The translations under genes and the position numbers were made by a program. Of a DNA stretch of 64,000 bases, positions 17,847 to 26,894 are shown piece by piece. The notes beneath the pieces were generated by a model. That model worked only from the letters and a program-made list of their open reading frames with translations. It was not told the origin of the DNA and did no database searches. The DNA comes from GCA-2746605 sp963704835 (GTDB lineage: Bacteria > Bacteroidota > Ignavibacteria > Ignavibacteriales > Melioribacteraceae). The stretch's first letter is position 1. Every line of letters begins with the position of its first letter. The stretch lies in contig CAVPHW010000011.1 in the NCBI GenBank assembly GCA_963704835.1, forward strand, positions 186,001-250,000. Reading direction: 5' to 3'.

Positions 17847-19310
17847 TAAGATTTGTTAGCCAGAGTATGTTTTATTGATAAAGCTGCCACTGAACCGAAT
17901 CCCAAGAAAAACATAATATGAAATGGTAATGCAGCTAATTCTTGAAAATAAATTGATGCTAAAACACCAACAAAACAATACGCAGCTAAAATAATTTCTA
18001 CCAAGAACAGTTGAATTTATTTTATATGATAAATAATCGGTCTTACTTTTCATTCCATCAGATTTATCAACTAATTTAAATTTCGGAGTTCTAACAAATT
18101 CACTCTTTCTAGACATTAATCCTTCAAAAACTGCTCGTGAATTATTAACAGCAAATCCCATACTGCCAGCCATAAATATTGGAAAAAGTGTCATCCTTTT
18201 TCTCCAATCAGTATAAACGTCTCTTTGTGCGTATAAGTAAAATAAAAAGGAACTAATAAATGCAAATACAAAAACTGACATGACATTAAAAAATATAGAA
18301 TAGGGTCCGCTATTTTTAATAAATACAAGTGGAACATTTAAGATTCCGGCCAATAATATAAATGGAAATACGATATTATTTGTTAGGTGAAAAGTAGATT
18401 GTACTTTAACTCTAAAAGGAATTTTTGACCGCCAAACTGAAGGCAATATTTTTTTTGCTGTTTCAATGGCACCTTTTGTCCATCTGAATTGTTGAGCTTT
18501 AAGAGCATTCATTTCTGCAGGTAATTCTGCCGGAGTTGTAATATCTCTTAAATAAACAAATTTCCATCCATTTAGCTGAGCTCTGTAACTTAAGTCTAAA
18601 TCTTCTGTTATTGTATCAGAATGCCAATTACCGGCATCTTCTATACATTCTTTTCTCCAAACTCCACCTGTCCCATTAAAATTTATAAAGAATCCTGCTC
18701 TATTTCTTATAGGTTGTTCCATTACAAAGTGACCATTTAAGGCTAGAGCTTGAATCCTAGTCAATATTGAATAATCTTCATTTAAATGCTCCCAACGAGT
18801 TTGAACCATACCAATCTTAGGGCTTGTAAAATATTTTAAAGTGTTATTCAAAAAATCTTTATTAGGAACAAAATCAGCATCAAAGATTGCAATTAATTCA
18901 CCGGTAGCTGTACTCAAACCCTCTTTTAGAGCTCCAGCTTTATAACCTTTACGCGAATCTCTTCTAATTTGTTTTATATCAAAACCTTCCTTTTGTTTCT
19001 GTTCAACTATTTTTTTTACAATTTCTGTTGTAATATCGGTTGAATCATCTAACACCTGAATTTCCAATAAATGTTTTGGGTATTCTATTTTGCACACCGA
19101 ATCGATTAATCTTTCTGATACATATTGTTCGTTGTAAAGAGGAAGTTGGATTGTCACTTTTTTATCAATTGGCAATTCATCATCAAAGACCGGAATATTT
19201 GTTATATACTTTTTGTGATAGATAATCATTATTAAACCATGGCTTGCAAATAAAAGCAGAACGCTCATAGTTAAAATATAGGTTACTAAAATTATTTCGT
19301 CAAAGTTCAT
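17847..19310 (-). CDS. Membrane family 2 glycosyltransferase (BcsA-like), frame broken near 3' end
   Basis: An N-terminal membrane helix is followed by a GT-A catalytic domain with VTIQLPLYNE, the UDP-binding DDSTD, the metal-binding DAD (IFDADFVPN), TED (TITEDLDLSYRAQ) and Q-x-x-R-W (AQQFRWTKGA), all classic processive or cellulose-synthase-like GT2 motifs. At least four membrane helices follow. The frame fails at about 18001-18002, where one extra base follows SYKINSTVL. Dropping it restores a final pair of membrane helices (LAAYCFVGVLASIYF, then IMFFLGFGSVAALS) ending LANKS at 17847. It presumably makes a surface glycan or glycolipid, with the acceptor unknown. Confidence 0.87.
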
Positions 19311-19419
19311 TTTTTTACCTGATAGAATTCAAAATTTATTTTTCTTTTAAATAGAAAAATTCCCCTAATTGAAAAAGGGTAACAACAAATATAAGTATAA
19401 TTTATTTAATAACAATAAC

Positions 19420-19938
19420 TTACCAATCTGAAACTACAGCTAATAATATGTCTTCGGTTATTCTTTCAATAGCAATTTGAATAGCAGTGCTTCGGTTTGT
19501 TGGGATATCACCGGTATTTACATAATCGCCATAATTTGAGAAATTTTTATCGAAAACAGTTTTTTTCATCACAAAATCTTTATAGATAACTCTTGCATTT
19601 ATAGTTATTCTCCTTGCAGAAACATTTTCTCCGCCTTGGATAATAGTTGGGGCATCTGGGATAGAATTTATTGTACAATCTAACAATGCATCTGCTTTAG
19701 CTTTATCACTAATTGCTAACGAGTTATCACTAATAAATCTTTCAATCAGAGTACTTGTAAAATTATCTGCCAAATTGGGTTCACCAGAACCACTTCTATC
19801 TATGCAAAATGGAATTGATATTGTTTTCAAGTGGTTTGGCACAGATGATCCGGTGAATGAATATGAACATCCGGACAAGATAATAAGTGGAATTATTAGG
19901 GTAAAAGGTAAATTTTTATTTAGAAGTTTCATCATCAT
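19420..19938 (-). CDS. LptE-like outer-membrane lipoprotein
   Basis: 172 residues with a lipoprotein signal peptide (basic N-terminus, LIIPLIILSGC lipobox with Cys near residue 24). The mature part begins SYSFTGSSVPNHLKTISIPF, which matches the LptE/RlpB pattern in this phylum: short conserved start, then IERF....L and a C-terminal long helix (AIQIAIERITEDILLAVVSDW). LptE plugs the LptD barrel and helps place lipopolysaccharide in the outer leaflet. No lptD is in the window. It lies in a co-oriented run after the sigma-54 activator gene. Confidence 0.8.
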   Translation of the reverse strand: MMMKLLNKNLPFTLIIPLIILSGCSYSFTGSSVPNHLKTISIPFCIDRSGSGEPNLADNFTSTLIERFISDNSLAISDKAKADALLDCTINSIPDAPTIIQGGENVSARRITINARVIYKDFVMKKTVFDKNFSNYGDYVNTGDIPTNRSTAIQIAIERITEDILLAVVSDW

Positions 19939-20001
19939 GAATTATTATGATTGTCAAATATAGGAACTTTATTCAACATAAATTTTGATTTATCTCATTA
20001 C

Positions 20002-21087
20002 TTAAATACCATATTCTTTAATCTTTCTATAAAGAGTTCTTTCACTAATCCCTAATAATTGAGCTGCTCTTCTTTTGTTTTCTTTTGTAAAGCTAAGTGC
20101 TTTTTTAATTTCTTCCATTTCTAATTTTTCAATCGGGGTTATTTCATCAAGATCAAAAGAAGATTCTTCGGACTTTTGTGAAAGATTACTTCTGTATGCT
20201 AAATTTTTTAGTTCATTCAAATCTTTTTTGATCTCGATAAGAGCGCCAAGAATAATTTCTCTATCTAAAGTTTCACTAGATCTCTGTAAATGAACTGGTA
20301 AATTTCTTGGTTCTTCTTCAATCCTAGGTTGTGTGAGAAGATTCTTGAAAGATTCTAAATTTAATATGCCGGTTTTGTTAAGCGCAGTTGCGGTTTCTAA
20401 AACATTTTTTAACTCTCTTACATTTCCAGGCCATGAATAATCGGTAAGTAAATTTATTGCGTCACTAGAAATTTTGGGAACATCCCAATGATTGGTTTTG
20501 GCAAAATCATTTAAAAAATGATTGATAAAAAGCATCAAATCTTCTTTTCTTTCTCTTAAAGCAGGAATATACAAAGTGACTGCTTTTAATCGGAAATATA
20601 AATCCTTTCTAAATCTTTTTGTTTCCACTTCAGTTTGTAAATCTTTATTTGTGGCAGCTATAATTCGCACATCTACTTTTTTTGTGGTTTCACTTCCTAA
20701 AGGTAAAAATTCCCCAGTTTCCAAAACTCTTAATAACTTAACTTGTGTAGTTAAAGGCATTTCAGCAATTTCATCAAGGAATAAAGTCCCTTTATCAGCC
20801 ATTTCAAAGTAACCTTTTCTGTCATCTGTAGCTCCAGTAAACGAACCCTTTTTGTGTCCGAATAATTCACTTTCCAAAATGCCTTCGGGAATAGCACCAC
20901 AATTAACACTGACTAATTGTCTTGCTGCTCTTTTGCTGGATTGATGAATTGCCTGTGCAAAGACATCTTTTCCTACGCCGCTTTCACCATAAATTAAAAC
21001 AGAAATATCTGATTGGGCAACCTGAATGGAAATGTCAATTAAATCCTTTATCTGTTTCGATTTTCCTATAATCCCAAATTTTTCCAT
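20002..21087 (-). CDS. Sigma-54-dependent activator without sensory domain
   Basis: The ATG at 21087 fits best, because the AAA+ domain starts at once (IIGKSKQIKDL); an in-frame ATG at 21129 would add an unconserved tail. Motifs: Walker A GESGVGKD, ESELFGHKKGSFTGA with a GSFTGA loop, Walker B LFLDEIAEM, and RKDLYFRLKAV. A linker of about 90 residues leads to a Fis-like helix-turn-helix (RRAAQLLGISERTLYRKIKEYG). With no receiver, GAF or PAS domain it is probably controlled by its amount or by a partner protein. It sits between the SPOR and LptE-like genes, so envelope genes are reasonable targets (inference). Confidence 0.9.
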   Translation of the reverse strand: MEKFGIIGKSKQIKDLIDISIQVAQSDISVLIYGESGVGKDVFAQAIHQSSKRAARQLVSVNCGAIPEGILESELFGHKKGSFTGATDDRKGYFEMADKGTLFLDEIAEMPLTTQVKLLRVLETGEFLPLGSETTKKVDVRIIAATNKDLQTEVETKRFRKDLYFRLKAVTLYIPALRERKEDLMLFINHFLNDFAKTNHWDVPKISSDAINLLTDYSWPGNVRELKNVLETATALNKTGILNLESFKNLLTQPRIEEEPRNLPVHLQRSSETLDREIILGALIEIKKDLNELKNLAYRSNLSQKSEESSFDLDEITPIEKLEMEEIKKALSFTKENKRRAAQLLGISERTLYRKIKEYGI

Positions 21088-21309
21088 ATTTTCTCTTGTG
21101 TGACAAAATGACAATAACAATTCATTCAAAAAAAGTTAATTATTTGTTTAAAATCAATGAGAATATACCTGCTGCAGTAATAACAAAATAAAACACGCCG
21201 ATTTGGTGTAATGCTAGATGTAATCGTTTTGATATTTTTTTCCGAATTAGTCTTAATACAGATAAACTTGGGGAAAGTGTTAATTAATGGTTTAGAAAAT
21301 ATGATTTTA

Positions 21310-21996
21310 CTATTCAATATCCTTAACTCTACCTTCAACGGAGAATTCACTTTTTAGTCTGTTTAGTAATCCTTCAGCTTCTGGTTTTTCCATAAATTCA
21401 CCAACTGTTACAATATGAAATTGCAGGTTGTTAACAATTTTCATGGTAACTTTTGAGGTAAGTCCTTTTTGTACAAATTTATTTTTAAGCTCTTGAGCAT
21501 TCTGATAATTACTAAAAGCTCCGGCTTGAATAGTAAATTTTGGGTCTGTGGGAGATTTTATTTTATAAGGACTAGTTTCCACCATTATCATTTCATCTGC
21601 TTGTGGAAAATTTCTTTCAGTACTTTTTAGGTATGGTGAATTTGGATATTCTTTTTTCAGTTGTAATTGCAGATCACCCGCTTTTTTATATAGACCAATT
21701 GCAAAATAGTAAGAAAAATTTCTAAAGAGGGAGGCATCAGCAAAATCACTTTTAGGAAAATTTGAGTAAATTAATTCATATAATTTTTGTGAATCTTCAC
21801 CTTTTTCCGTTAAGACTGCTTGGAGAAACAAAACATTTGGGTCATTCGGATTACTTTTAGAGTAATAAGCTAAATTACTCCTAGCTTCTTCAATCTTACC
21901 CTGCTCAATCATTTTCAGTTGTGGTATTATATCAACTTTTTGAGCAAAGAGAGAAGCTGAAATAAAAACTAATATGATGTGTTTTAGTGAGTTCAT
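21310..21996 (-). CDS. SPOR-domain protein with TPR-like region
   Basis: 228 residues. A signal peptide (HIILVFISASLFAQ) is followed by tetratricopeptide-like helices (about 25-125: IEEARSNLAYYSKSNPNDPNVLFLQAVL), as in YbgF/outer-membrane assembly proteins. The C-terminal 75 residues are a SPOR domain (FTIQAGAFSNYQNAQELKNKF, then FHIVTVGEF and AEGLLNRLKSEF), which binds denuded glycan strands of septal peptidoglycan. The protein is therefore likely periplasmic and linked to cell division or envelope upkeep. It starts 7 nt after the miaB stop codon. Confidence 0.88.
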   Translation of the reverse strand: MNSLKHIILVFISASLFAQKVDIIPQLKMIEQGKIEEARSNLAYYSKSNPNDPNVLFLQAVLTEKGEDSQKLYELIYSNFPKSDFADASLFRNFSYYFAIGLYKKAGDLQLQLKKEYPNSPYLKSTERNFPQADEMIMVETSPYKIKSPTDPKFTIQAGAFSNYQNAQELKNKFVQKGLTSKVTMKIVNNLQFHIVTVGEFMEKPEAEGLLNRLKSEFSVEGRVKDIE

Positions 21997-22002
21997 TTTA
22001 TT

Positions 22003-23358
22003 TTAAGCAATTTTTTGTGTTCTATCATTCGTAATATCGATTTTTTCTACAATATCTGCAAATAAAGTTCCGGAAGTTGCTCGGTTAATTTTAACACTAA
22101 CATATTCACCTTTAACAATGTTCTTATCAAATGGAACAATAACCGTTTTATTAGTATCGGTTCTTCCTGCTAAGAATAGATTCGATTTCTTGCTAAATCC
22201 TTCTATAAGGATTTCTGTTTTTGAGCCAATTAAAGCAAGATTTATTTCATAAGAAATTTTCTGTTGTTCATCCACAATTTCGGTTAATCTTTTTGATTTT
22301 GTTTCTTCATCAACATCATCATTCATTCTCCAAGCTTTTGTTCCTTCTCTAGGTGAGTATTTGAACATATAAGCACCATCGTATCTAACTTGTCGCATAA
22401 CTTCTAATGTTGCCAAATGGTCTTCATAAGTTTCTGTTGGAAAACCAGAAATTATATCTGTTGAGAAAGTCACTCCCGGAATAATTTTTCTTGCTTTATC
22501 CATAATTGAAAGATAATGTTCAATTGTGTAGGTACGGTTCATTAATTCCAAAATTCTATTGGAACCTGATTGAACCGGTAAATGAATGTAATTACATAGA
22601 TTTGGATGTTCAGCAATTGTGTAAAGTAATTTATCCGAAAAATCTTGTGGATGCGAAGTTGAATATCTCACTCTCACAGTTCTATCAACAACGGCAACAG
22701 CCGCAAGAAGATCGGCAAAATCTCTTCCATTATCAATATATGAGTTCACATTTTGACCTAACAAAGTAACTTCTTTGTAACCTTGTTTTGCAAGTTCTTC
22801 AACTTCTTTAACAACAGATTCTAATGTACTGCTGCGTTCTCTTCCTCGTAGTAAAGGGAACAACACAAAAAGTACAAAATTTATCACAACCGCGCATAAC
22901 AGAAATCCAAGCCGAGAGTCCATCATTGTTCCGGAATGGAACTAAATCATCATAAGTTTCTGTTTTAGAGAGTTTTACGCCTATTCCTTTTTCACCGGCA
23001 AAGGCATTATCAATAAATTCTGGCAATCGTCTGTATTCATCGGGACCAACAACAAGATCAACTACTTTTTTATCTGTAATTAAATCTTCTCTTAATCTTT
23101 CTGCCATGCAACCCAAAATGCCAATTACTAAATTTGGTTTTTTAGCTCTTAGAGTTTTTATATTTCCCAATCTTCCATAAATTCTTTGTTCGGCATTTTC
23201 TCTGATGCTGCAGGTGTTTAAGTAAAACGACATCGGCCTTCTTTATGTTATCGGTTAAGTCATAACCTTTATTATGCTAAAACACCTTGCACAATTTCGG
23301 TATCGGCAAGGTTCATTTGACAACCATATGTTTCTATATATACTTTACTATTTTGCAA
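22003..23358 (-). CDS. miaB: tRNA-2-methylthio-N6-dimethylallyladenosine synthase, three frame breaks
   Basis: Joined frames give a full-length MiaB of about 450 residues. The start is a TTG at 23358 with GAAAGGA upstream, reading QNSKVYIETYGCQMNLADTE (UPF0004 domain with cluster Cys). The next cysteines lie in NTCSIREN and GCMAE. The radical-SAM motif CDKFCTFC and the VTLLGQNVNSY motif follow, with a C-terminal TRAM domain (FLAGRTDTNKTVIVPF...). The frame fails at about 23275, 23218 and 22850, each time by one extra base, and correction leaves no stop. Such a core tRNA-modifying gene is unlikely to have decayed three times with perfect codons between, so I suspect read error. It heads the envelope cluster. 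Confidence 0.9.
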
Positions 23359-23529
23359 ATTTAGTCCTTTCAACAAACTTATTTTATGCTAATCAAAAAT
23401 TTACCTATATACTTGCTCAATCTCAAGATACAGTTCTGTCGATATTTTAACTTATTAGGTTTTCATTCTTTTATTGATAAATCTAATTATGTGAGGTAAA
23501 TTTATTAATCCAAATTAGAAAGGATGAAA

Positions 23530-24237
23530 ATGAACATAAAAGATAAAGTTATTTTAGTTACCGGTGGTTCCAGCGGAATTGGATTAGCAACGGCAAAAAT
23601 GTTAAAAGAAAAAGGTGCTATCGTTGTTATAACCGGTAGAAATAAAGAAAAAATAGATAGAGCAACAAAAGAAAACGGTTTAACTGGATTTGTTTCGGAT
23701 GTATCCAAAGAAGCAGATGTAATTAAAATTTTTGAAGATATTAAACATCAATTTGGTACTTTGGATGTTTTAATTAACAATGCCGCTTACGGTTATTTTG
23801 ATCTTCTCGAAAATGTAAACGTTGAAAAGTTTAACGATGTTTTGCAGACTAATGTGGTTGGTGCGGCACTTGCTGCAAGAGAAGCCTCAATAATTATGAA
23901 AAAACAAAAGAGTGGGACAATCATTAATATTGCCTCAACTGCTGCAACAAAAGGATTTGCAGGTGGTTCGCCTTACGTTGCTACAAAATTTGCTTTACGT
24001 GGAATGACTGAATGCTGGCGAGCTGAACTAAGACCTTATAATATAAGAGTTATTTTAATTAATCCATCAGAAGTCCAAACTGAATTTGTAGTTAATTCTG
24101 GAAGAGAAGAACGGAGTTTTAATCCGACTAAATTAATGAGTGAGGACATTGCGCACACAATCATCTCATCTTTAGAAATGGATGAAAGAGGATTTATTAC
24201 TGAGCTCACAGTTTTTGCTACTAATCCAAAAGACTAA
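23530..24237 (+). CDS. Short-chain dehydrogenase/reductase
   Basis: A classical SDR of about 235 residues. The cofactor motif is TGGSSGIG (near residue 12), with NNAAYG, the catalytic Ser region IINIAST and the catalytic S-x-Y-x3-K in GSPYVATKFA. GRNKEK after strand 2 suggests NADP(H). The ATG at 23530 is preferred over the ATG at 23524, because the AGAAAGG site ends immediately before the latter and lies 6 nt before the former. The substrate cannot be told from sequence. The gene ends 3 nt before rpiA, so the two are co-transcribed. Confidence 0.88.
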   Translation: MNIKDKVILVTGGSSGIGLATAKMLKEKGAIVVITGRNKEKIDRATKENGLTGFVSDVSKEADVIKIFEDIKHQFGTLDVLINNAAYGYFDLLENVNVEKFNDVLQTNVVGAALAAREASIIMKKQKSGTIINIASTAATKGFAGGSPYVATKFALRGMTECWRAELRPYNIRVILINPSEVQTEFVVNSGREERSFNPTKLMSEDIAHTIISSLEMDERGFITELTVFATNPKD

Positions 24238-24240
24238 AAA

Positions 24241-24924
24241 ATGATTGAACAATTCAAAAAACAAGCAGCAGAAAAAGCAGTTGAAGAGATAAAATCTGGG
24301 ATGGTAATTGGTTTAGGTTCAGGTAGTACTTTCTATTTTGCATTACAAAAAATTGGAAGTCTTATAAAATCTGGCGAATTAAAGGATGTTGTTGGAATTC
24401 CAAGCTCAAAGAACACAGAAAAATTGGCTAAAGAATTGTCAATTCCTCTTGTCACATTTAAAGAGAAACAAGAAATTGATATTACAATTGATGGCGCCGA
24501 TGAAGTTGATAAATATCTAAATCTGATTAAAGGCGGCGGTGCAGCTCACTTGCGTGAAAAGGTAATTGCACAAGTCAGTAATAAATTAATTATTGTTGTT
24601 GATGAATCAAAGCTTTCAGAAAAACTTGGTACAAATTGGGCGGTTCCTATTGAAGTTCTACAATTTGCATATCCGCTAGAACAGAGATTTCTGGAATCAA
24701 TAAATGGGAAACCAACTTTAAGAGTATATCAAACGGGAGAACCTGTAATTACTGACGAAGGTAATTTTATTATTGATACTAATTTTGGTATTATTCAAAA
24801 TCCATTTGAGTTAGCCGAAAAATTGGAGAATAGGGCTGGCATTGTTGAACATGGTTTATTTCTGCGTCTAACATCAAAAGTAATTGTAGCGGGTAAAGAT
24901 GGAGTAAGGGTTCTGGAAAAATAA
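24241..24924 (+). CDS. rpiA: Ribose-5-phosphate isomerase A
   Basis: 227 residues, the usual RpiA length. The conserved motifs are all present: GLGSGSTFYFAL (phosphate loop), GIPSSKNTEKLA, the catalytic DGADEVD, KGGGAAHLREK (catalytic Lys/Glu) and VVDESKLSEKLG. It interconverts ribose 5-phosphate and ribulose 5-phosphate in the pentose phosphate pathway. The glycine-rich motif reads GGGAAHLREK where most family members have GGGGALLREK, a small variant that should not affect catalysis. Confidence 0.95.
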   Translation: MIEQFKKQAAEKAVEEIKSGMVIGLGSGSTFYFALQKIGSLIKSGELKDVVGIPSSKNTEKLAKELSIPLVTFKEKQEIDITIDGADEVDKYLNLIKGGGAAHLREKVIAQVSNKLIIVVDESKLSEKLGTNWAVPIEVLQFAYPLEQRFLESINGKPTLRVYQTGEPVITDEGNFIIDTNFGIIQNPFELAEKLENRAGIVEHGLFLRLTSKVIVAGKDGVRVLEK

Positions 24925-25038
24925 ATTTGGAACCAATTCTAAACTTTTTTGTACAAACCGATTGTTGTTTCCATAAAACCTTGAATTTTTTTTTAGCAGT
25001 TTATATCTTTGAACCGTAAAAAATAGGTATTAAATTAT

Positions 25039-25972
25039 ATGAGTGTTACCGTAACGAATCTTACTAAAAAGTATCAAACTCAAAGAGCAGTTGATAATAT
25101 TTCTTTTGAAGTTAAAACCGGAGAGGTTTTAGGATTCCTTGGACCAAATGGTGCGGGAAAAACTACTACAATGAAAATTATTACCGGGTTTATAGCTCCT
25201 TCCGATGGCGATGCCAGAGTAAATGGTATTTCAGTTTTAGAAAATCCAGAAGAAGTTAAAAAGTTAATTGGGTATTTGCCAGAAAGCAACCCTCTTTACC
25301 ATGATATGCCTGTTATGGAATATTTACAATTCGTTGCTGAATTGCAAAACGTACCAAAAGATAAAATTAAGAGTAGAATTGCATCAATGATTAAATTATG
25401 CGGTATTAATATTGAGAAGCATAAAAAAATTGGCGAACTTTCCAAAGGTTACCGACAGAGAGTTGGACTCGCTCAAGCTTTAATCCATGACCCGGAAATC
25501 TTAATTCTTGATGAACCAACAACAGGATTAGATCCTAATCAAATAGTAGAAATTAGAAAACTGATTAGAGAAATCGGTAGAGAGAAAACTGTAATTCTAA
25601 GCACTCACATTTTGCCCGAGGTTGAAGCAACTTGCTCTAGAATTCTAATTATTAATAATGGAAAGATTGTTGCTGATGGAACTTCTGAGACTTTAAGAAA
25701 ACAAGCACAGGGTCAGGAAGTTTTAAAAGTTGGATTATTAGAAGCAAACAATAAAGATTTAGTAATTGAAAAATTACTAGGTTTAGATACAGTTGCAATG
25801 GTTGATCCCGAAAAAGATGGAGATTTTACATTTATTGTTAATAGTAAAGATGGAGCCAGTTCAAAGAAATCTATTTTTGAGATGTGTGTAAAAAACAATT
25901 GGATTCTTGTCTGAACTTACACCAATTGAAACTAAATTAGAAGATATATTTAGAGAGTTAACTACAAGTTAA
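25039..25972 (+). CDS. gldA: GldA-type ABC transporter ATPase, frame broken at 3' end
   Basis: A complete nucleotide-binding domain: Walker A GPNGAGKTTTMK, Q-loop near YLPESNPLY, signature LSKGYRQRVGLAQAL, Walker B ILILDEPTTGLD and switch His STHILPEV. The C-terminal extension is typical of GldA/CcmA-like subunits. The first frame stops at 25914 after NNWILV. Dropping one base at about 25909 gives SELTPIETKLEDIFRELTTS and a stop at 25972, the usual family ending. It powers the ABC transporter formed with the GldF- and GldG-like proteins encoded next. In Flavobacterium this set is linked to gliding and surface-protein function; its transported substrate is not known. Confidence 0.88.
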
Positions 25973-26019
25973 GTTATAAACATTCTCAAATATTTGGTTT
26001 GGGAATTTGAAAAAATATT

Positions 26020-26126
26020 GTCATTTCGATCCAGATGTTTTCAATCGGGAGAGAAATCTCATGATCTAGAAATCTTGAGATGTCTCAATCGTTCTGGTTA
26101 ATCAAGAAAACTCATTTCGATATGAC
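26020..26126. repeat. Composite palindromic intergenic repeat
   Basis: Outer arms GTCATTTCGA (from 26020) and its near-complement TCGATATGAC (to 26126) enclose a strong inner stem: 26051-26061 pairs with 26076-26086 with one mismatch over 11 bp. The layout matches the roughly 100-bp GTCATTTCGA-type imperfect palindromes I know as dispersed intergenic repeats in Bacteroidota relatives. It lies in the only sizeable gap of the gldA-gldF operon, so it will be present in the mRNA. Confidence 0.75.
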
Positions 26127-26159
26127 AGATATAGAAAAAATTAGATTTAAGGAATATTT

Positions 26160-26885
26160 ATGAAACCAATTTGGGTAATTGCTAAAAGAGAATTTAGCAC
26201 TTTTTTTGATTCACTTGCCGCTTATATTTTGCTGGTAGTGTTTTTAGGCTTAAGTGGATTTTTCACTTGGCTGTTTGGGTCGGATGTGTTTTTTATCGGG
26301 CAAGCAACACTTGGACCATTTTTCTCAATAGCATATTGGACATTATTTTTCTTTATTCCTGCTCTGACAATGAAAATGTTAGCTGAGGAAAAGAAGTCCG
26401 GAACTTTAGAATTATTGTTAACAAAACCAATTTCAGATTGGCAAGTTGTTGTTGGAAAGTTTTTATCCGTTATGATATTAATTGGAGTTGCTCTTCTTCT
26501 AACTTTCCCTTATTACATAAGCCTAACATTTTTAGGACCTGTTGATCATGGAAGTGTTTGGAGTGGTTATTTTGGTATGCTATTGATGAGTATGGCTTTT
26601 ACAAGCATTGGATTATTTGCAAGCAGTATAACCAATAACCAAATAGTAGCTTTTTTATTGGCTCTATTTATTGGTGTCTTCTTTCTTATAATTTTTGATG
26701 TTCTATCAAGCAGTTTTACTGGTACAACGTCTTACTTTTTTAATTATTTAAGTTTATCGACACATTATGAATCTATTTCTCGCGGAGTAATCGATTCGAA
26801 AGATTTAATGTATTTTTTATCAATTACATTTATTGGGTTATTATTGGCCGATACAGTATTATCAAAACGAAATATAGTTGAGTAA
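26160..26885 (+). CDS. gldF: GldF-type ABC-2 permease
   Basis: 241 residues with six predicted membrane helices, all recognisable as hydrophobic stretches (for example LAAYILLVVFLGLSGFF, ILIGVALLLTFPYY, IVAFLLALFIGVFFLIIF). The conserved EEKKSGTLELLLTKP loop after the second helix is characteristic of ABC-2 permeases of the GldF/NosY group. It should be the inner-membrane channel subunit for the ATPase encoded upstream. It lies 9 nt before the gldG-like gene. Confidence 0.9.
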   Translation: MKPIWVIAKREFSTFFDSLAAYILLVVFLGLSGFFTWLFGSDVFFIGQATLGPFFSIAYWTLFFFIPALTMKMLAEEKKSGTLELLLTKPISDWQVVVGKFLSVMILIGVALLLTFPYYISLTFLGPVDHGSVWSGYFGMLLMSMAFTSIGLFASSITNNQIVAFLLALFIGVFFLIIFDVLSSSFTGTTSYFFNYLSLSTHYESISRGVIDSKDLMYFLSITFIGLLLADTVLSKRNIVE

Positions 26886-26894
26886 AATAAAATT

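Noticed and set aside
22003..23358. miaB as a true pseudogene
   Set aside because: Three one-base insertions with fully conserved codons between them fit read error better than decay.
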